A DNA stretch of 35,691 bases from Clostridia bacterium. Its GTDB lineage: Bacteria > Bacillota > Clostridia > Lachnospirales > Lachnospiraceae. Where the stretch lies: the NCBI GenBank assembly GCA_009929525.1, contig SAAH01000031.1, positions 1 through 35,691 of the forward strand, written 5' to 3'. The notes under the pieces were generated by a model that worked only from the letters and a program-made list of their open reading frames with translations, did not search any database and had not been told where the DNA came from. Every line of letters starts with the position of its first letter. Position 1 is the stretch's first letter. This document shows positions 25,643-33,359 of this stretch, one piece after another. Made by a program: the position numbers and the translations under genes.

Positions 25643-25661
25643 GAACACCATTTCGGTGTTC
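25643..25661 (-). promoter_or_regulatory. Hairpin in the rpsJ-rplC spacer
   Basis: GAACACC and GGTGTTC (7 bp) enclose GAAAT in the minus-strand transcript, about 30 nt before the rplC start. The remaining 100 nt of the 163-nt gap show no gene. An attenuator, processing or regulatory function is possible. Confidence 0.4.
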
Positions 25662-25776
25662 ATCCTAGAACAGCCGATATAACTGGAACACTATGACCCT
25701 AATGGGATGTTGATTCCTCATAAGAATGTGTTGCTTCTATATCAAACTTTCCGGATTGTTAGCACTTTCAGATGAA

Positions 25777-26094
25777 TTATTTGTTTTTCATCTTGATATC
25801 GATGTAAACACCAGCCGGCATCTCCAGTCTAGCCAGAGCGTCCACAGTTTTCTGTGTCGGCGCGATGATATCGATCAATCTCTTGTGAGTTCTCTGCTCA
25901 AACTGCTCTCTGGAATCTTTGTATTTGTGTACCGCACGTAAGATAGTTACTACCTCTTTCTTAGTGGGAAGTGGTACAGGTCCACTCACTACAGATCCAT
26001 TCTTTTTTACAGTTTCAATGATTTTGCTTGCTGATGCATCAACTAACTGATGATCGTAAGCTTTTAATGTGATTCGCATTACTTGACTTGCCAT
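25777..26094 (-). CDS. rpsJ: 30S ribosomal protein S10
   Basis: S10 is both a small-subunit head protein and the antitermination factor NusE. The 105-residue sequence has [40 protein letters not shown] and [14 protein letters not shown], all standard. It is the first gene of the S10 operon, with AGGAGG 11 nt before its ATG and a leader of about 220 nt upstream. Confidence 0.99.
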   Translation of the reverse strand: MASQVMRITLKAYDHQLVDASASKIIETVKKNGSVVSGPVPLPTKKEVVTILRAVHKYKDSREQFEQRTHKRLIDIIAPTQKTVDALARLEMPAGVYIDIKMKNK

Positions 26095-26318
26095 AAAAAA
26101 AGTCGCCTCCTTTTCGCACTTTACGAGTACGACAAGCGGTGACTGTACACTCCTCCGTGTGTGTCCTGCGGACTCTCACACGATTTTCCACGCTCCGGTG
26201 GATATTAACATGTATACAGTGACTTGTCGCCAGTTTCTTAACTTGACATTCGCTCCACGGAAAACCTGCAATCAACATGCAGCAACCTCTCGCTTCATCG
26301 CTATCAATGTCACAACAC
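26095..26318 (-). ncRNA. S10 operon leader RNA
   Basis: Between the promoter and rpsJ the transcript can form an extended, branched structure closed by CGACAAG/CUUGUCG (26223-26229 with 26130-26136) and ACUGUA/UACAGU just inside, enclosing CCAC/GUGG, and a CGUGUG...CACACG arm capped by GUCC-GCA-GGAC. No gene is credible in it. By position it is a candidate target for a ribosomal protein such as L4, as in enteric S10 leaders; the sequence does not resemble the E. coli leader, and ligand binding is inference. Confidence 0.5.
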
Positions 26319-26323
26319 GAGTT

Positions 26324-26352
26324 ATTATAAACGAAACCCCTCGCAAATGCAA
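26324..26352 (-). promoter_or_regulatory. S10 operon promoter
   Basis: On the minus strand TTGCAT (26347-26352) and a perfect TATAAT (26324-26329) are 17 nt apart. The whole -35 and most of the spacer lie inside the hairpin 26333-26360 that follows the upstream gene. Initiation would be near 26317, giving a leader of about 220 nt before rpsJ. Confidence 0.8.
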
Positions 26353-26360
26353 GGGGTTTC
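26333..26360 (-). terminator. Hairpin after the signal-peptidase-like gene
   Basis: On the minus strand GAAACCCCTTGC and GCGAGGGGTTTC form a 12-bp stem with one G-U pair that is specific to this strand, loop ATTT. The downstream GTTTATAAT is a weak U tract and doubles as the -10 region of the S10 promoter. It lies 32 nt after the stop codon of the upstream gene. Confidence 0.7.
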
Positions 26361-26391
26361 TGAAAATTATTGTATTTTATTCTGTACAATC

Positions 26392-27459
26392 TTATAGGAT
26401 GTCTGAGTAGTCAAGAATCGTCACGCCGCTCACTTCATCTTCCACAATATCAGGCTCTTCTCCAGCTGCTTTTGCCCTCTCAAGAAGTTCTTCTTTTGTG
26501 TAGACCGGAATCGCCAGTTTCTTCTCTGCTTCTGGTTCGTTTACAGTTTCTGCCTCTTCCTGTGCACTGACCGCCTGCACGATAGCACTTTCCAGGTCAT
26601 CTGCCGTATCCGGGACAGAAGCTGCTGCTGCTTCCTCAGTCTTAGGAACATCTGCGCCCGCTTCTTCACCCATCATTCCTGCAATATCCGCTGCCAGCGT
26701 ATTACGGGTTTCTTCAAAAAGATCTGGTTCCTTTTCCTGCGTCTGCTGATCGGCTGTCAGATCTTCCTCCACTTTTGCATGTGCAGGTTCACTCTGTGGT
26801 TTTTCTTCTGACGGCTCTTCCATCAGCTCGTTTTTATTCTTTTTGGATTTCTTTGCTGATTTCTTTGCAGCTTTTTCATCTGCCTTTGCCTGTTTCTTTG
26901 CTAACTTATCTGCTTTTTTCTGCTGTCGCTTACTCAGCGGTGGTTCTTCTCCATCCTCGTCTTCTTCGTCGTCTTCCTCTTCATCCTCATCTTCATCTTT
27001 TTTCCAGATCTCTGCAAGGATAAATAATATAACGACAAATACAACTGCCAGACCAACGATAATCAAACCTTCCGTTGTCCTGAGTGCCGTAGAAACATAT
27101 CCAATATATGGTACAGTAAGAACCACTCGGTTCAAACTTCCTGATACAGGTTTTTCCAACGTACTTCCATCTGTGCTCAATTTATCTTCCAGGGTTAAGT
27201 TCTCCCCGTCCGCAGCACCAACTTCATATAAGTACTGACTCTGCTCTTCCTGGACCAGAACCTTGTCTCCCTCTTTTATGGTGCCCGCATCCCTCTTCAA
27301 CGCATATGTCACAGATCCTCTTGCGAGATTCGTGTCCATGCTCACGTCATCTACGATCACCGTTGTTACCCCTGCAAAAGGCGGTATCAAAAGTCCTCCT
27401 GCTACTAAAATAGAGCAGATCAGGATAATATTAACAACTACCTTCAAAAACTTTGACAT
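26392..27459 (-). CDS. Signal peptidase I-like (SipW-type) membrane protein, likely non-catalytic
   Basis: The 355-residue protein has a membrane helix at about 6-28, an extracytoplasmic S26-like domain (about 30-125), a second helix at 131-151 and a long cytoplasmic tail. The domain retains the Ser motif (VDDVSMDTNLARG, Ser40), a GDKVLVQ segment and VVLTVPYIGYVS as in SipW/ER-type signal peptidases. However, the position of the His of ER-type enzymes is Asn (GSLNRVV), and no Lys general base is evident. The tail is highly charged: an acidic run (154-172), a Lys/Ala-rich coil, a Glu-rich linker, then a conserved-looking end (IPVYTKEELLERAKAAGEE). It probably acts as a scaffold or sensor, not a protease; this is inference. 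RBS GAGGAG is 8 nt before the ATG. Confidence 0.65.
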   Translation of the reverse strand: MSKFLKVVVNIILICSILVAGGLLIPPFAGVTTVIVDDVSMDTNLARGSVTYALKRDAGTIKEGDKVLVQEEQSQYLYEVGAADGENLTLEDKLSTDGSTLEKPVSGSLNRVVLTVPYIGYVSTALRTTEGLIIVGLAVVFVVILFILAEIWKKDEDEDEEEDDEEDEDGEEPPLSKRQQKKADKLAKKQAKADEKAAKKSAKKSKKNKNELMEEPSEEKPQSEPAHAKVEEDLTADQQTQEKEPDLFEETRNTLAADIAGMMGEEAGADVPKTEEAAAASVPDTADDLESAIVQAVSAQEEAETVNEPEAEKKLAIPVYTKEELLERAKAAGEEPDIVEDEVSGVTILDYSDIL

Positions 27460-27506
27460 GTCTTACTCTCCTCGTTTCTCTAAACTACCTCTGTTCCATG
27501 TGTCCC

Positions 27507-27535
27507 ATTATAGCCTTTTTTAGCTTCTTCTGCAA
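27507..27535 (-). promoter_or_regulatory. Promoter of the signal-peptidase-like gene
   Basis: TTGCAG (27530-27535) and TATAAT (27507-27512) on the minus strand with a 17-nt spacer, 48 nt before the start codon. Confidence 0.75.
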
Positions 27536-27552
27536 CCAATTTTAAAAATTGG
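27536..27552. promoter_or_regulatory. Palindrome between divergent promoters
   Basis: CCAATTTT-A-AAAATTGG is a perfect 17-bp palindrome. It abuts the -35 of the minus-strand promoter and lies 21 nt upstream of the -35 of the plus-strand promoter. It may be an operator acting on both genes. No regulator gene is next to it. Confidence 0.45.
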
Positions 27553-27573
27553 TGTTGTTTTTTCATTTTACCA

Positions 27574-27602
27574 TTGAACCCATCTTTCTTCTTTATTATA
27601 AT
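27574..27602 (+). promoter_or_regulatory. Promoter of the GNAT gene
   Basis: TTGAAC (27574-27579) and TATAAT (27597-27602) with a 17-nt spacer, about 50 nt before the ATG at 27652; ACGGAGG precedes the start. Confidence 0.75.
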
Positions 27603-27651
27603 AAGGTAACTGGTCACTCCATGATCAGTTACATATTACGGAGGTAAAAAA

Positions 27652-28407
27652 ATGGAAACCACCATTAAGACAATTGAGGATCTCTCACTGAACGCATGGC
27701 CCTCTCATCAGATACAGCTTTATGATGGATGGCTGCTTAGATTTTCCTACTTTTATACACATCGTACAAACAGCGTTGAACAGATAGGTCTCTCTTCGAT
27801 ACCTGTCGACGAAAAGATCAAGTTCTGTGAAGATGCCTATCGAAGATGGGGTACACCATCTATATTCAAGATAACGCCTCTGCTGGATCCTGATTTTGAA
27901 AAAAGGCTTATAAAGCGTGATTATATGGTTCAGCATATTACAGAAGTCATGCTGCTTGATTATGCTGCCTACCGTGCCCAGACACCTGCGGTAAACGTAC
28001 AGATCGAACACACGATCAACGCCCGATGGATCAACAGTCTCTTCGCATTAAAAAGCACTACCAACGCCATCCATCGCCAGATTGTTCCTTCTATGTATCA
28101 AGCCATCCCAAAAGATACCCTTGCCGCTTCGATCGTTAATGAAAAAGGGCAGATCGTCGCTATAGGACTGGGGATACTCGATCGCTCTTATATCGGAATC
28201 TATGCGATCCATGTGCATCCTTATTACCGCGGGAGAAAATACGCCCGTTCCATCTGTACCACACTGTTGAATGCAGGTTATGAGATGGGGCTTAAGGGAG
28301 CATACCTTCAGGTAGTACATGGAAATTCCCCTGCCAAGAACTTATACAGTTCCCTGGGATTTCAGGATTTTTACAGTTACTGGTTCCGTGTACGCGACTT
28401 TTTTTAA
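27652..28407 (+). CDS. GNAT family N-acetyltransferase
   Basis: The 251-residue protein is a GCN5-related acetyltransferase with a large N-terminal region. The C-terminal GNAT fold (about 130-245) has the acetyl-CoA binding motif VHPYYRGRKYARSICTTLLN, then the HGNSPAKNLYSSLGFQDFY end that is diagnostic for the family. The N-terminal half begins with the LNAWPSHQIQLYDGWLLRFS segment, which is found in a GNAT subgroup of unknown substrate. The gene is monocistronic or shared with the PAP2 gene 73 nt downstream, and diverges from the signal-peptidase-like gene. Confidence 0.88.
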   Translation: METTIKTIEDLSLNAWPSHQIQLYDGWLLRFSYFYTHRTNSVEQIGLSSIPVDEKIKFCEDAYRRWGTPSIFKITPLLDPDFEKRLIKRDYMVQHITEVMLLDYAAYRAQTPAVNVQIEHTINARWINSLFALKSTTNAIHRQIVPSMYQAIPKDTLAASIVNEKGQIVAIGLGILDRSYIGIYAIHVHPYYRGRKYARSICTTLLNAGYEMGLKGAYLQVVHGNSPAKNLYSSLGFQDFYSYWFRVRDFF

Positions 28408-28427
28408 ATATTTTAATCGCTTATAAC

Positions 28428-28456
28428 TTTACATGTAAATTTTTCTTCTATATTAA
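28428..28456 (+). promoter_or_regulatory. Candidate promoter of the PAP2 gene
   Basis: TTTACA (28428-28433) and TATTAA (28451-28456) with a 17-nt spacer. The -35 is part of a perfect 12-bp palindrome TTTACATGTAAA (28428-28439), a possible operator. Confidence 0.45.
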
Positions 28457-28480
28457 TATATAGAGTCAAAGGAGGTTCTA

Positions 28481-29365
28481 TTGGATTTTTTAAGATTATT
28501 GGCTGATTTTCGCCAGCCTGTTCTTGATATTATTTTTCAGGCGATCACCTATATTGCGCAGGAAACCCTGGTCGTTGTGATCATATGCTGGCTTTTTTGG
28601 TGCCAAAACAAAAAACTTGCTTATACCCTTGGTTTTTCTTATTTCCTTTCAGGACTTTGTATCCAGGGATTAAAAATCACTTTTCAGATTCCCCGTCCCT
28701 GGGTGCTGGACAGTAATTTTAAGCCTGTTGCTTCCGCAGTCAGTGGTGCCACCGGATATTCTTTTCCCAGCGGTCACACCCAGAGTGCAACTGCTCTTTT
28801 TTCCACTTTGGGATTTGCCGCCCAAAGGAAACCTTGGAAATGCTTATGCTTTTTCATGTTTGTGATCATCGGATTTTCCCGTATGTATCTTGGTGTTCAT
28901 ACTCCCAAAGATGTCATCACCTCGATGTTTCTTTCACTCACGATCTCTGCACTGATATTCTTCCTCGTACAGGATAAGCTACTAAATTCCCAGTACACAG
29001 GCCGGGTGGCTGCCATTCTTCTTATCATCTGCGTTCTGGTCACGTTATATGCCGGTATCATGTACGCAAGCCATTCTGTAGATCTTACAATGGGAAAAGA
29101 TGCTTTGAAAGCCTGCGGCGCAGGTTTTGGCTTTGCAATAGGTTATTATATCGAAAGAAAGTTCATCCAATTTGAACTTCCAACGAACACAAAGGAAAAG
29201 ATACTCCGTTTTACTTTTGGACTGATATCTGTTATCCTGCTCCTTTTGATATTCAACTATACGATCAAAAGATTTCTTATTGGTGATGTTTTATCTTATG
29301 CTCTTTTAGTTCTATGGATCGTTGCTGGCTATCCTGCAGTTTTTTCCCGGCTTCTAAAAGTGTGA
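28481..29365 (+). CDS. PAP2 family membrane phosphatase
   Basis: The TTG start at 28481 is supported by AAAGGAGG 6 nt upstream, giving 294 residues. All three motifs of the type 2 phosphatidic acid phosphatase family are visible: KITFQIPRP (Lys65 to Pro73), FPSGHTQ (96-101) and SRMYLGVHTPKDV (133-145), with catalytic His99 and His140. About seven membrane helices are predicted. The family hydrolyses lipid phosphates such as phosphatidate or undecaprenyl diphosphate; the substrate here is not determined by the sequence. It ends at a bidirectional terminator. Confidence 0.9.
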   Translation: MDFLRLLADFRQPVLDIIFQAITYIAQETLVVVIICWLFWCQNKKLAYTLGFSYFLSGLCIQGLKITFQIPRPWVLDSNFKPVASAVSGATGYSFPSGHTQSATALFSTLGFAAQRKPWKCLCFFMFVIIGFSRMYLGVHTPKDVITSMFLSLTISALIFFLVQDKLLNSQYTGRVAAILLIICVLVTLYAGIMYASHSVDLTMGKDALKACGAGFGFAIGYYIERKFIQFELPTNTKEKILRFTFGLISVILLLLIFNYTIKRFLIGDVLSYALLVLWIVAGYPAVFSRLLKV

Positions 29366-29385
29366 TCTGAATTTTTCCAGCAAAT

Positions 29386-29424
29386 AAAAAAAGAGTATCG
29401 GCATATTGGCTGATACTCTTTTTA
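29386..29424. terminator. Bidirectional terminator
   Basis: AGAGTATC (29392-29399) pairs with GATACTCT (29412-29419), flanked by A and T runs, between the convergent PAP2 and Crh-like genes. Confidence 0.9.
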
Positions 29425-29436
29425 TTTGCTTGGGTC

Positions 29437-29691
29437 TTATTTATTCGTCAGATATTTCTCGATTCCGCTGATCGCGTCTTCTTCATCTGTACCTTCTGCA
29501 CTGATTGTTACACTTTCACCCACATTCAGTCCCAAAGTCATCATTCCCATAATACTTTTAGCATTCACACGTTTTTCACCGCTTTCAACTTGAATCCGGC
29601 TTTCATATTGGCTTGCAACCTGTACCAGCATCGCAACCGGACGTGCTTCTAACCCATTGGAAATCTGAATCTTAATCGGTTTTCTAATCAT
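29437..29691 (-). CDS. crh: Crh-like HPr family protein
   Basis: The 84-residue protein has the HPr fold. The position of the PEP-dependent phosphorylation site, His15 in HPr, is Glu15 (NGLEARPVAML), so it cannot work as a PTS phosphocarrier. Ser46 (NAKSIMGMMTLGL), the target of HPr kinase, is kept. This is the pattern of Crh, which has Gln15 in Bacillus and acts as a CcpA co-repressor or metabolic regulator; the Bacillus crh gene is also next to whiA. I start it at 29691 with AAGGAGG upstream; the start overlaps the whiA stop by 8 nt, so translation is coupled. It is the last gene before a terminator. Confidence 0.85.
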   Translation of the reverse strand: MIRKPIKIQISNGLEARPVAMLVQVASQYESRIQVESGEKRVNAKSIMGMMTLGLNVGESVTISAEGTDEEDAISGIEKYLTNK

Positions 29692-30649
29692 AATAATCCT
29701 CCTTATTTCCTCGCAATTCCTCCGCAATTTGGCTCAACTTCCTTAATCGATGATTGACCCCTGACTTTCCCATAGGCGGAGACAGCCTCTCACCTAACTC
29801 TTTCAGAGTCGCATCCGGATATTGTAGCCTCAGAACTGCCATGTTCTCCAGTCCTTCGGAGAGCTGGGAAAATCCCATGTGTGCCTCAATATACTGTATG
29901 TCTTCTATTTGCTTTACTGCCGCTGATACTGTTTTGGTAATGTTGGCAGTCTCGCAGTTCACTTTCCGATTCACATTATTGCTGATTTCTTTTATGATCC
30001 GGACATTTTCCAGCTTCATAAGTGAAATCCCCGCTTCCATCAAACCCAAAAGCTCAACAATCTGAGAACCCTCTTTCAGATAAACCACCTGACTTTTCTT
30101 TCGATTCACTATCCTTGCGTCCAACTCAAATTCTCTGAAAATCTCCTGTATCCACTCAGCTCTTTCAACTGTGGGACATACAATTTCCAAATGGTATGAT
30201 TTTTCCGGATCACTGATAGATCCTGCTGCTAGAAACACACCCCGAAGTAAGGCACGTTTGCAACATTCTTTCTGAATCACCAAACGGTTCAATATGGAAA
30301 GATCATCTGCTATCTCCATATCCGGCGTCATAAACTTAGCCGCTTGAAGAATTCTAATCGTATCCTCATGTGAATCAATTTCCACCCGGTACACATTTGC
30401 TTTCTTTAAGTATCGGTTCTTGCGAATACGAATTTCTGCTTCTATATTAAATGTTTTTTTCAATAATGTAAAGTACTTTCTTGCCACTGACACATTTTCT
30501 GTATGAACAGTTATACTATATCGGTCATTCTCCGAGATGGAAATCTGACCACAGAAGCTTAATATGGCTGCTGTCTCGGCAATCTGACAGTGTCTTGCCA
30601 AAGGAATCTGACGTGACAGTTCTTCCTTTAATTCACTGGAAAAGGACAT
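29684..30649 (-). CDS. whiA: DNA-binding protein WhiA
   Basis: WhiA has an N-terminal LAGLIDADG-like domain and a C-terminal helix-turn-helix; in Firmicutes it influences chromosome segregation and cell division, in Actinobacteria sporulation. The 321-residue protein begins MSFSSELKEELSRQ, contains LLRGVFLAAGSISDPEKSYH typical of the first domain, and ends with the HTH in LKELGERLSPPMGKSGVNHR. It lies 6 nt after rapZ; GAGG precedes the ATG. Confidence 0.95.
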   Translation of the reverse strand: MSFSSELKEELSRQIPLARHCQIAETAAILSFCGQISISENDRYSITVHTENVSVARKYFTLLKKTFNIEAEIRIRKNRYLKKANVYRVEIDSHEDTIRILQAAKFMTPDMEIADDLSILNRLVIQKECCKRALLRGVFLAAGSISDPEKSYHLEIVCPTVERAEWIQEIFREFELDARIVNRKKSQVVYLKEGSQIVELLGLMEAGISLMKLENVRIIKEISNNVNRKVNCETANITKTVSAAVKQIEDIQYIEAHMGFSQLSEGLENMAVLRLQYPDATLKELGERLSPPMGKSGVNHRLRKLSQIAEELRGNKEDYYD

Positions 30650-30655
30650 ATTCCA

Positions 30656-31549
30656 CTACCTCGTTTCATCCATTTTTTTCCGGATCGCATCTTTCCCTAT
30701 ATCTCTATGTTCAATCCGCACACCGTATTCCTCTGATTTTGACAAACGTTCATACAGACCATTTGCCAGAGTAACAGATCTATGTTTGCCGCCTGTACAG
30801 CCAATACTTACCACAAGCTGATTCTTCCCTTCCAATATGTAGTTAGGAATAAGAAATTCTATCATATCTTCTAATTTATTCAAAAATGTCAGCGAAGCTT
30901 CATGGCTCATCACGTATTCACTGACCGGTGCATCATTTCCGCTCAAAGCTTTCAGCTCATCAATATAATAAGGATTCGGGAGAAAACGCACATCAAACAC
31001 CAGATCCGAATCCGACGGTATCCCATACTTGAAGCCAAAAGACAGGATCGTTATCATAAGGCTCTTAAATCCTTGATTTTTCACAAAGATCTTATCCAGT
31101 TCACTTTTCAGTTCCCTTGTGAGCAGCTGGCTCGTATCCAGAATATAATCGGCTCTCTCTTTTAAGAATCCAAGCTTATTTCGCTCTTCACGAATACCAT
31201 TTTCCACTCTTCCTGAACCCGCAAGCGGATGAGTCCTTCTGGTTTCCTTGTATCTTTTTACCAGAACTTCTTCATTGGCATCCAGGAATAAAATTTCGTA
31301 GGCCAGACCTGTTACGCCGATTTCTTCCAGTGTCTTTTCAAGTCCATCCATACCTTTTCCGCTTCTTATATCCACACCCAAGGCCACTTTCTGGATACTT
31401 CCTGAACTTCCCTCATTCACGAACTGGGCAAACTTTCCCAAAAGAGGAATCGGGAGATTATCCACGCAGAAATATCCCATATCCTCAAGCATCTTCAAAG
31501 CTGTACTTTTTCCTGCACCTGACATACCTGTCACAATTACAAATCTCAT
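30656..31549 (-). CDS. rapZ: RNase adapter / nucleotide-binding protein RapZ (YvcJ)
   Basis: RapZ-family P-loop proteins control amino-sugar metabolism in enteric bacteria; in Bacillus the homologue YvcJ has GTPase activity and affects competence. The sequence starts MRFVIVTGMSGAGKSTALKM (start at 31549, GGGG 6 nt upstream) and has the C-terminal signature SIGCTGGKHRSVTLANGLYE. It has 297 residues. In Bacillus yvcK lies between this gene and whiA; here yvcK is absent. It starts 12 nt after murB. Confidence 0.94.
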   Translation of the reverse strand: MRFVIVTGMSGAGKSTALKMLEDMGYFCVDNLPIPLLGKFAQFVNEGSSGSIQKVALGVDIRSGKGMDGLEKTLEEIGVTGLAYEILFLDANEEVLVKRYKETRRTHPLAGSGRVENGIREERNKLGFLKERADYILDTSQLLTRELKSELDKIFVKNQGFKSLMITILSFGFKYGIPSDSDLVFDVRFLPNPYYIDELKALSGNDAPVSEYVMSHEASLTFLNKLEDMIEFLIPNYILEGKNQLVVSIGCTGGKHRSVTLANGLYERLSKSEEYGVRIEHRDIGKDAIRKKMDETR

Positions 31550-31561
31550 CTTTGTCCCCAC

Positions 31562-32485
31562 TTACTCTTTTGTCCAAAATTCTCCAAGAAACTTTACTTC
31601 TGTCTCCAGTTTTACCTGGAACTTCTCATACACAATATCCTGTACCTGACGGATCAATCCAGCCACATCAGCAGCTGTTGCCTCGCCTGTATTCACTACA
31701 AAGCCACAGTGTTTTTCAGATACCTGGGCACCGCCCACCTGATATCCACACAATCCTGCATCCTGGATCAGCTTACCTGCAAAATATCCTTCCGGACGTT
31801 TGAATGTACTTCCCGCGCTGGGATATTCCAAAGGCTGCTTCGAAACTCTCTGCGTTTTCAGTTCGTCCATTCTTTTTTGGATAAGTTCTTTTTTACCCTT
31901 TTCAAGGCGAATCCTTACCTCCAAAACCACAAAGCCCTTTTCCTTTATCACACTGGTACGATACCCCAGTTCAAGTTCCCCAACACTCATCTGTCTGATG
32001 TCGCCTTCCGGTGTCAGTACTGTCACGGAAACCAGGATATCTTTCATCTCGCCGCCATAAGCACCGGCATTCATGACCACTGCTCCGCCCAAGGTTCCTG
32101 GAATCCCCGAAGCAAATTCCATTCCGGTCAAAGATGCTTCCATCGCCTTTTTTGAGGCTGATGACAAAAGAACACCTGCTTGAGCGATAATTTCATTTCC
32201 CTCTATCCGCATCTGATTCATATTCTTATAAATCTGGATCACCACACCGCGAAACCCTTGATCACTGACCAAAAGATTACTTCCATTTCCTAATACAAAA
32301 AATGGTATCCCTTCTTCCTGGCATATATGTACGACCTTCGCTGTCTCCTCACTGTCCGCCGGGCATACATAGATATCAGCCGGTCCGCCAACACGAAATG
32401 TTGTATGTTTTTTCATCAATTCATCGACAAAAACCTGTTTAGTGCCTACTATATCCTCAAATTTTCCTGCTATCTCCTGCTTCAC
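31562..32485 (-). CDS. murB: UDP-N-acetylenolpyruvoylglucosamine reductase
   Basis: MurB makes UDP-N-acetylmuramate in peptidoglycan synthesis, using NADPH and FAD. The 307-residue protein is the shorter (type II) form. It has the FAD-binding part with HTTFRVGGPADIYV and FFVLGNGSNLLVSDQGFRG, the GIPGTLGGAVVMNAGAYGGE motif and the late YPSAGSTFKRPEGYFAGKLI stretch with the catalytic Ser. The start is GTG with AGGGG upstream. It lies 55 nt after tcdA and in tandem with rapZ. Confidence 0.96.
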   Translation of the reverse strand: MKQEIAGKFEDIVGTKQVFVDELMKKHTTFRVGGPADIYVCPADSEETAKVVHICQEEGIPFFVLGNGSNLLVSDQGFRGVVIQIYKNMNQMRIEGNEIIAQAGVLLSSASKKAMEASLTGMEFASGIPGTLGGAVVMNAGAYGGEMKDILVSVTVLTPEGDIRQMSVGELELGYRTSVIKEKGFVVLEVRIRLEKGKKELIQKRMDELKTQRVSKQPLEYPSAGSTFKRPEGYFAGKLIQDAGLCGYQVGGAQVSEKHCGFVVNTGEATAADVAGLIRQVQDIVYEKFQVKLETEVKFLGEFWTKE

Positions 32486-32540
32486 TGGTCAATCCCCTAT
32501 TCTGCTTTGTTTCTATGATTATTTGCTGATCATTTACGAT

Positions 32541-33266
32541 TTACTGCTTTTCTATTTTTTTCATCAGATCACGTATCACTTCTCCTGCGATCATAAGACC
32601 CGCCACACTGGGCACAAAGGAAATACTTCCCGGCACCGGGCGAAGGGCAGTCCCTTTCTTCTCTTCGGAGACTGTCGGTTTGATCGGCAGCTCCTTTGAA
32701 TACAATACTTTGACTTTTTTGATCCTTCTTTTTCGAAGTTCCGTTCGTACCACCTTCGCCAGGGGACATACGCTGGACTTTGAGATATCTGTGATCTCAA
32801 ACTTTGAAGGATCCAGTTTATTACCCGTACCCATACAGGAAATAATATCTGTTCCGGCTGCCTTTGCCTTCTCTATCAACAGTAATTTTGAAGAAACGGT
32901 ATCTATAGCATCCACAACATAATCATACGAAGTAAAATCAAATAGCTGCTGAGTATCCTGTGTGAAAAATGTCTCATAGGTATGAACCAGGATATCCGGA
33001 TCGATATCCTTAATCCGTTCTTTCATCACCTGAGTCTTCGGTTTTCCGATCGTGGAATGCAGTGCGATCAGCTGACGATTAATATTAGTCAAAGAAACTA
33101 CGTCATTATCAACCAAAGTCATTACACCAACACCACATCTTGCCAGCGCTTCTGCAACATAAGATCCAACTCCGCCGATACCAAATACAGCAACCCTGGA
33201 TCTGCCCAGTTCTTCCACCATCTGTTCGCCTACTAAAAGTTCCATCCTAGAATATTCATGCAGCAT
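32541..33266 (-). CDS. tcdA: tRNA threonylcarbamoyladenosine dehydratase
   Basis: TcdA is an E1-like enzyme that converts t6A at tRNA position 37 to its cyclic form using ATP. The 241-residue protein has the nucleotide-binding loop GIGGVGSYVAEALARCGVG (about residues 30-48), DAIDTVSSKLLLIEKA and CMGTGNKLDPSKFEITD. The start MLHEYSRMELLVG matches the family. It has its own promoter and could lead the tcdA-murB-rapZ-whiA-crh transcript. Confidence 0.93.
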   Translation of the reverse strand: MLHEYSRMELLVGEQMVEELGRSRVAVFGIGGVGSYVAEALARCGVGVMTLVDNDVVSLTNINRQLIALHSTIGKPKTQVMKERIKDIDPDILVHTYETFFTQDTQQLFDFTSYDYVVDAIDTVSSKLLLIEKAKAAGTDIISCMGTGNKLDPSKFEITDISKSSVCPLAKVVRTELRKRRIKKVKVLYSKELPIKPTVSEEKKGTALRPVPGSISFVPSVAGLMIAGEVIRDLMKKIEKQ

Positions 33267-33307
33267 ACTGATTCTACCTTTCTCCTGTGTATTTTACGCC
33301 ATTAGTA

Positions 33308-33340
33308 TATAGTATACTATATATCCTCTCACCCATGCAA
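33308..33340 (-). promoter_or_regulatory. tcdA promoter with palindromic -10
   Basis: TTGCAT (33335-33340) and TATACT (33311-33316) on the minus strand, 18-nt spacer. The -10 lies within the 14-bp perfect palindrome TATAGTATACTATA (33308-33321), about 45 nt before the tcdA start. Confidence 0.55.
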
Positions 33341-33359
33341 GCCTTCTATAATTTTCGCT

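Noticed and set aside
26039-26389. 116-codon minus-strand frame through the S10 leader
   Set aside because: It spans the promoter and the structured leader, overlaps rpsJ out of frame, and its start has no ribosome binding site.
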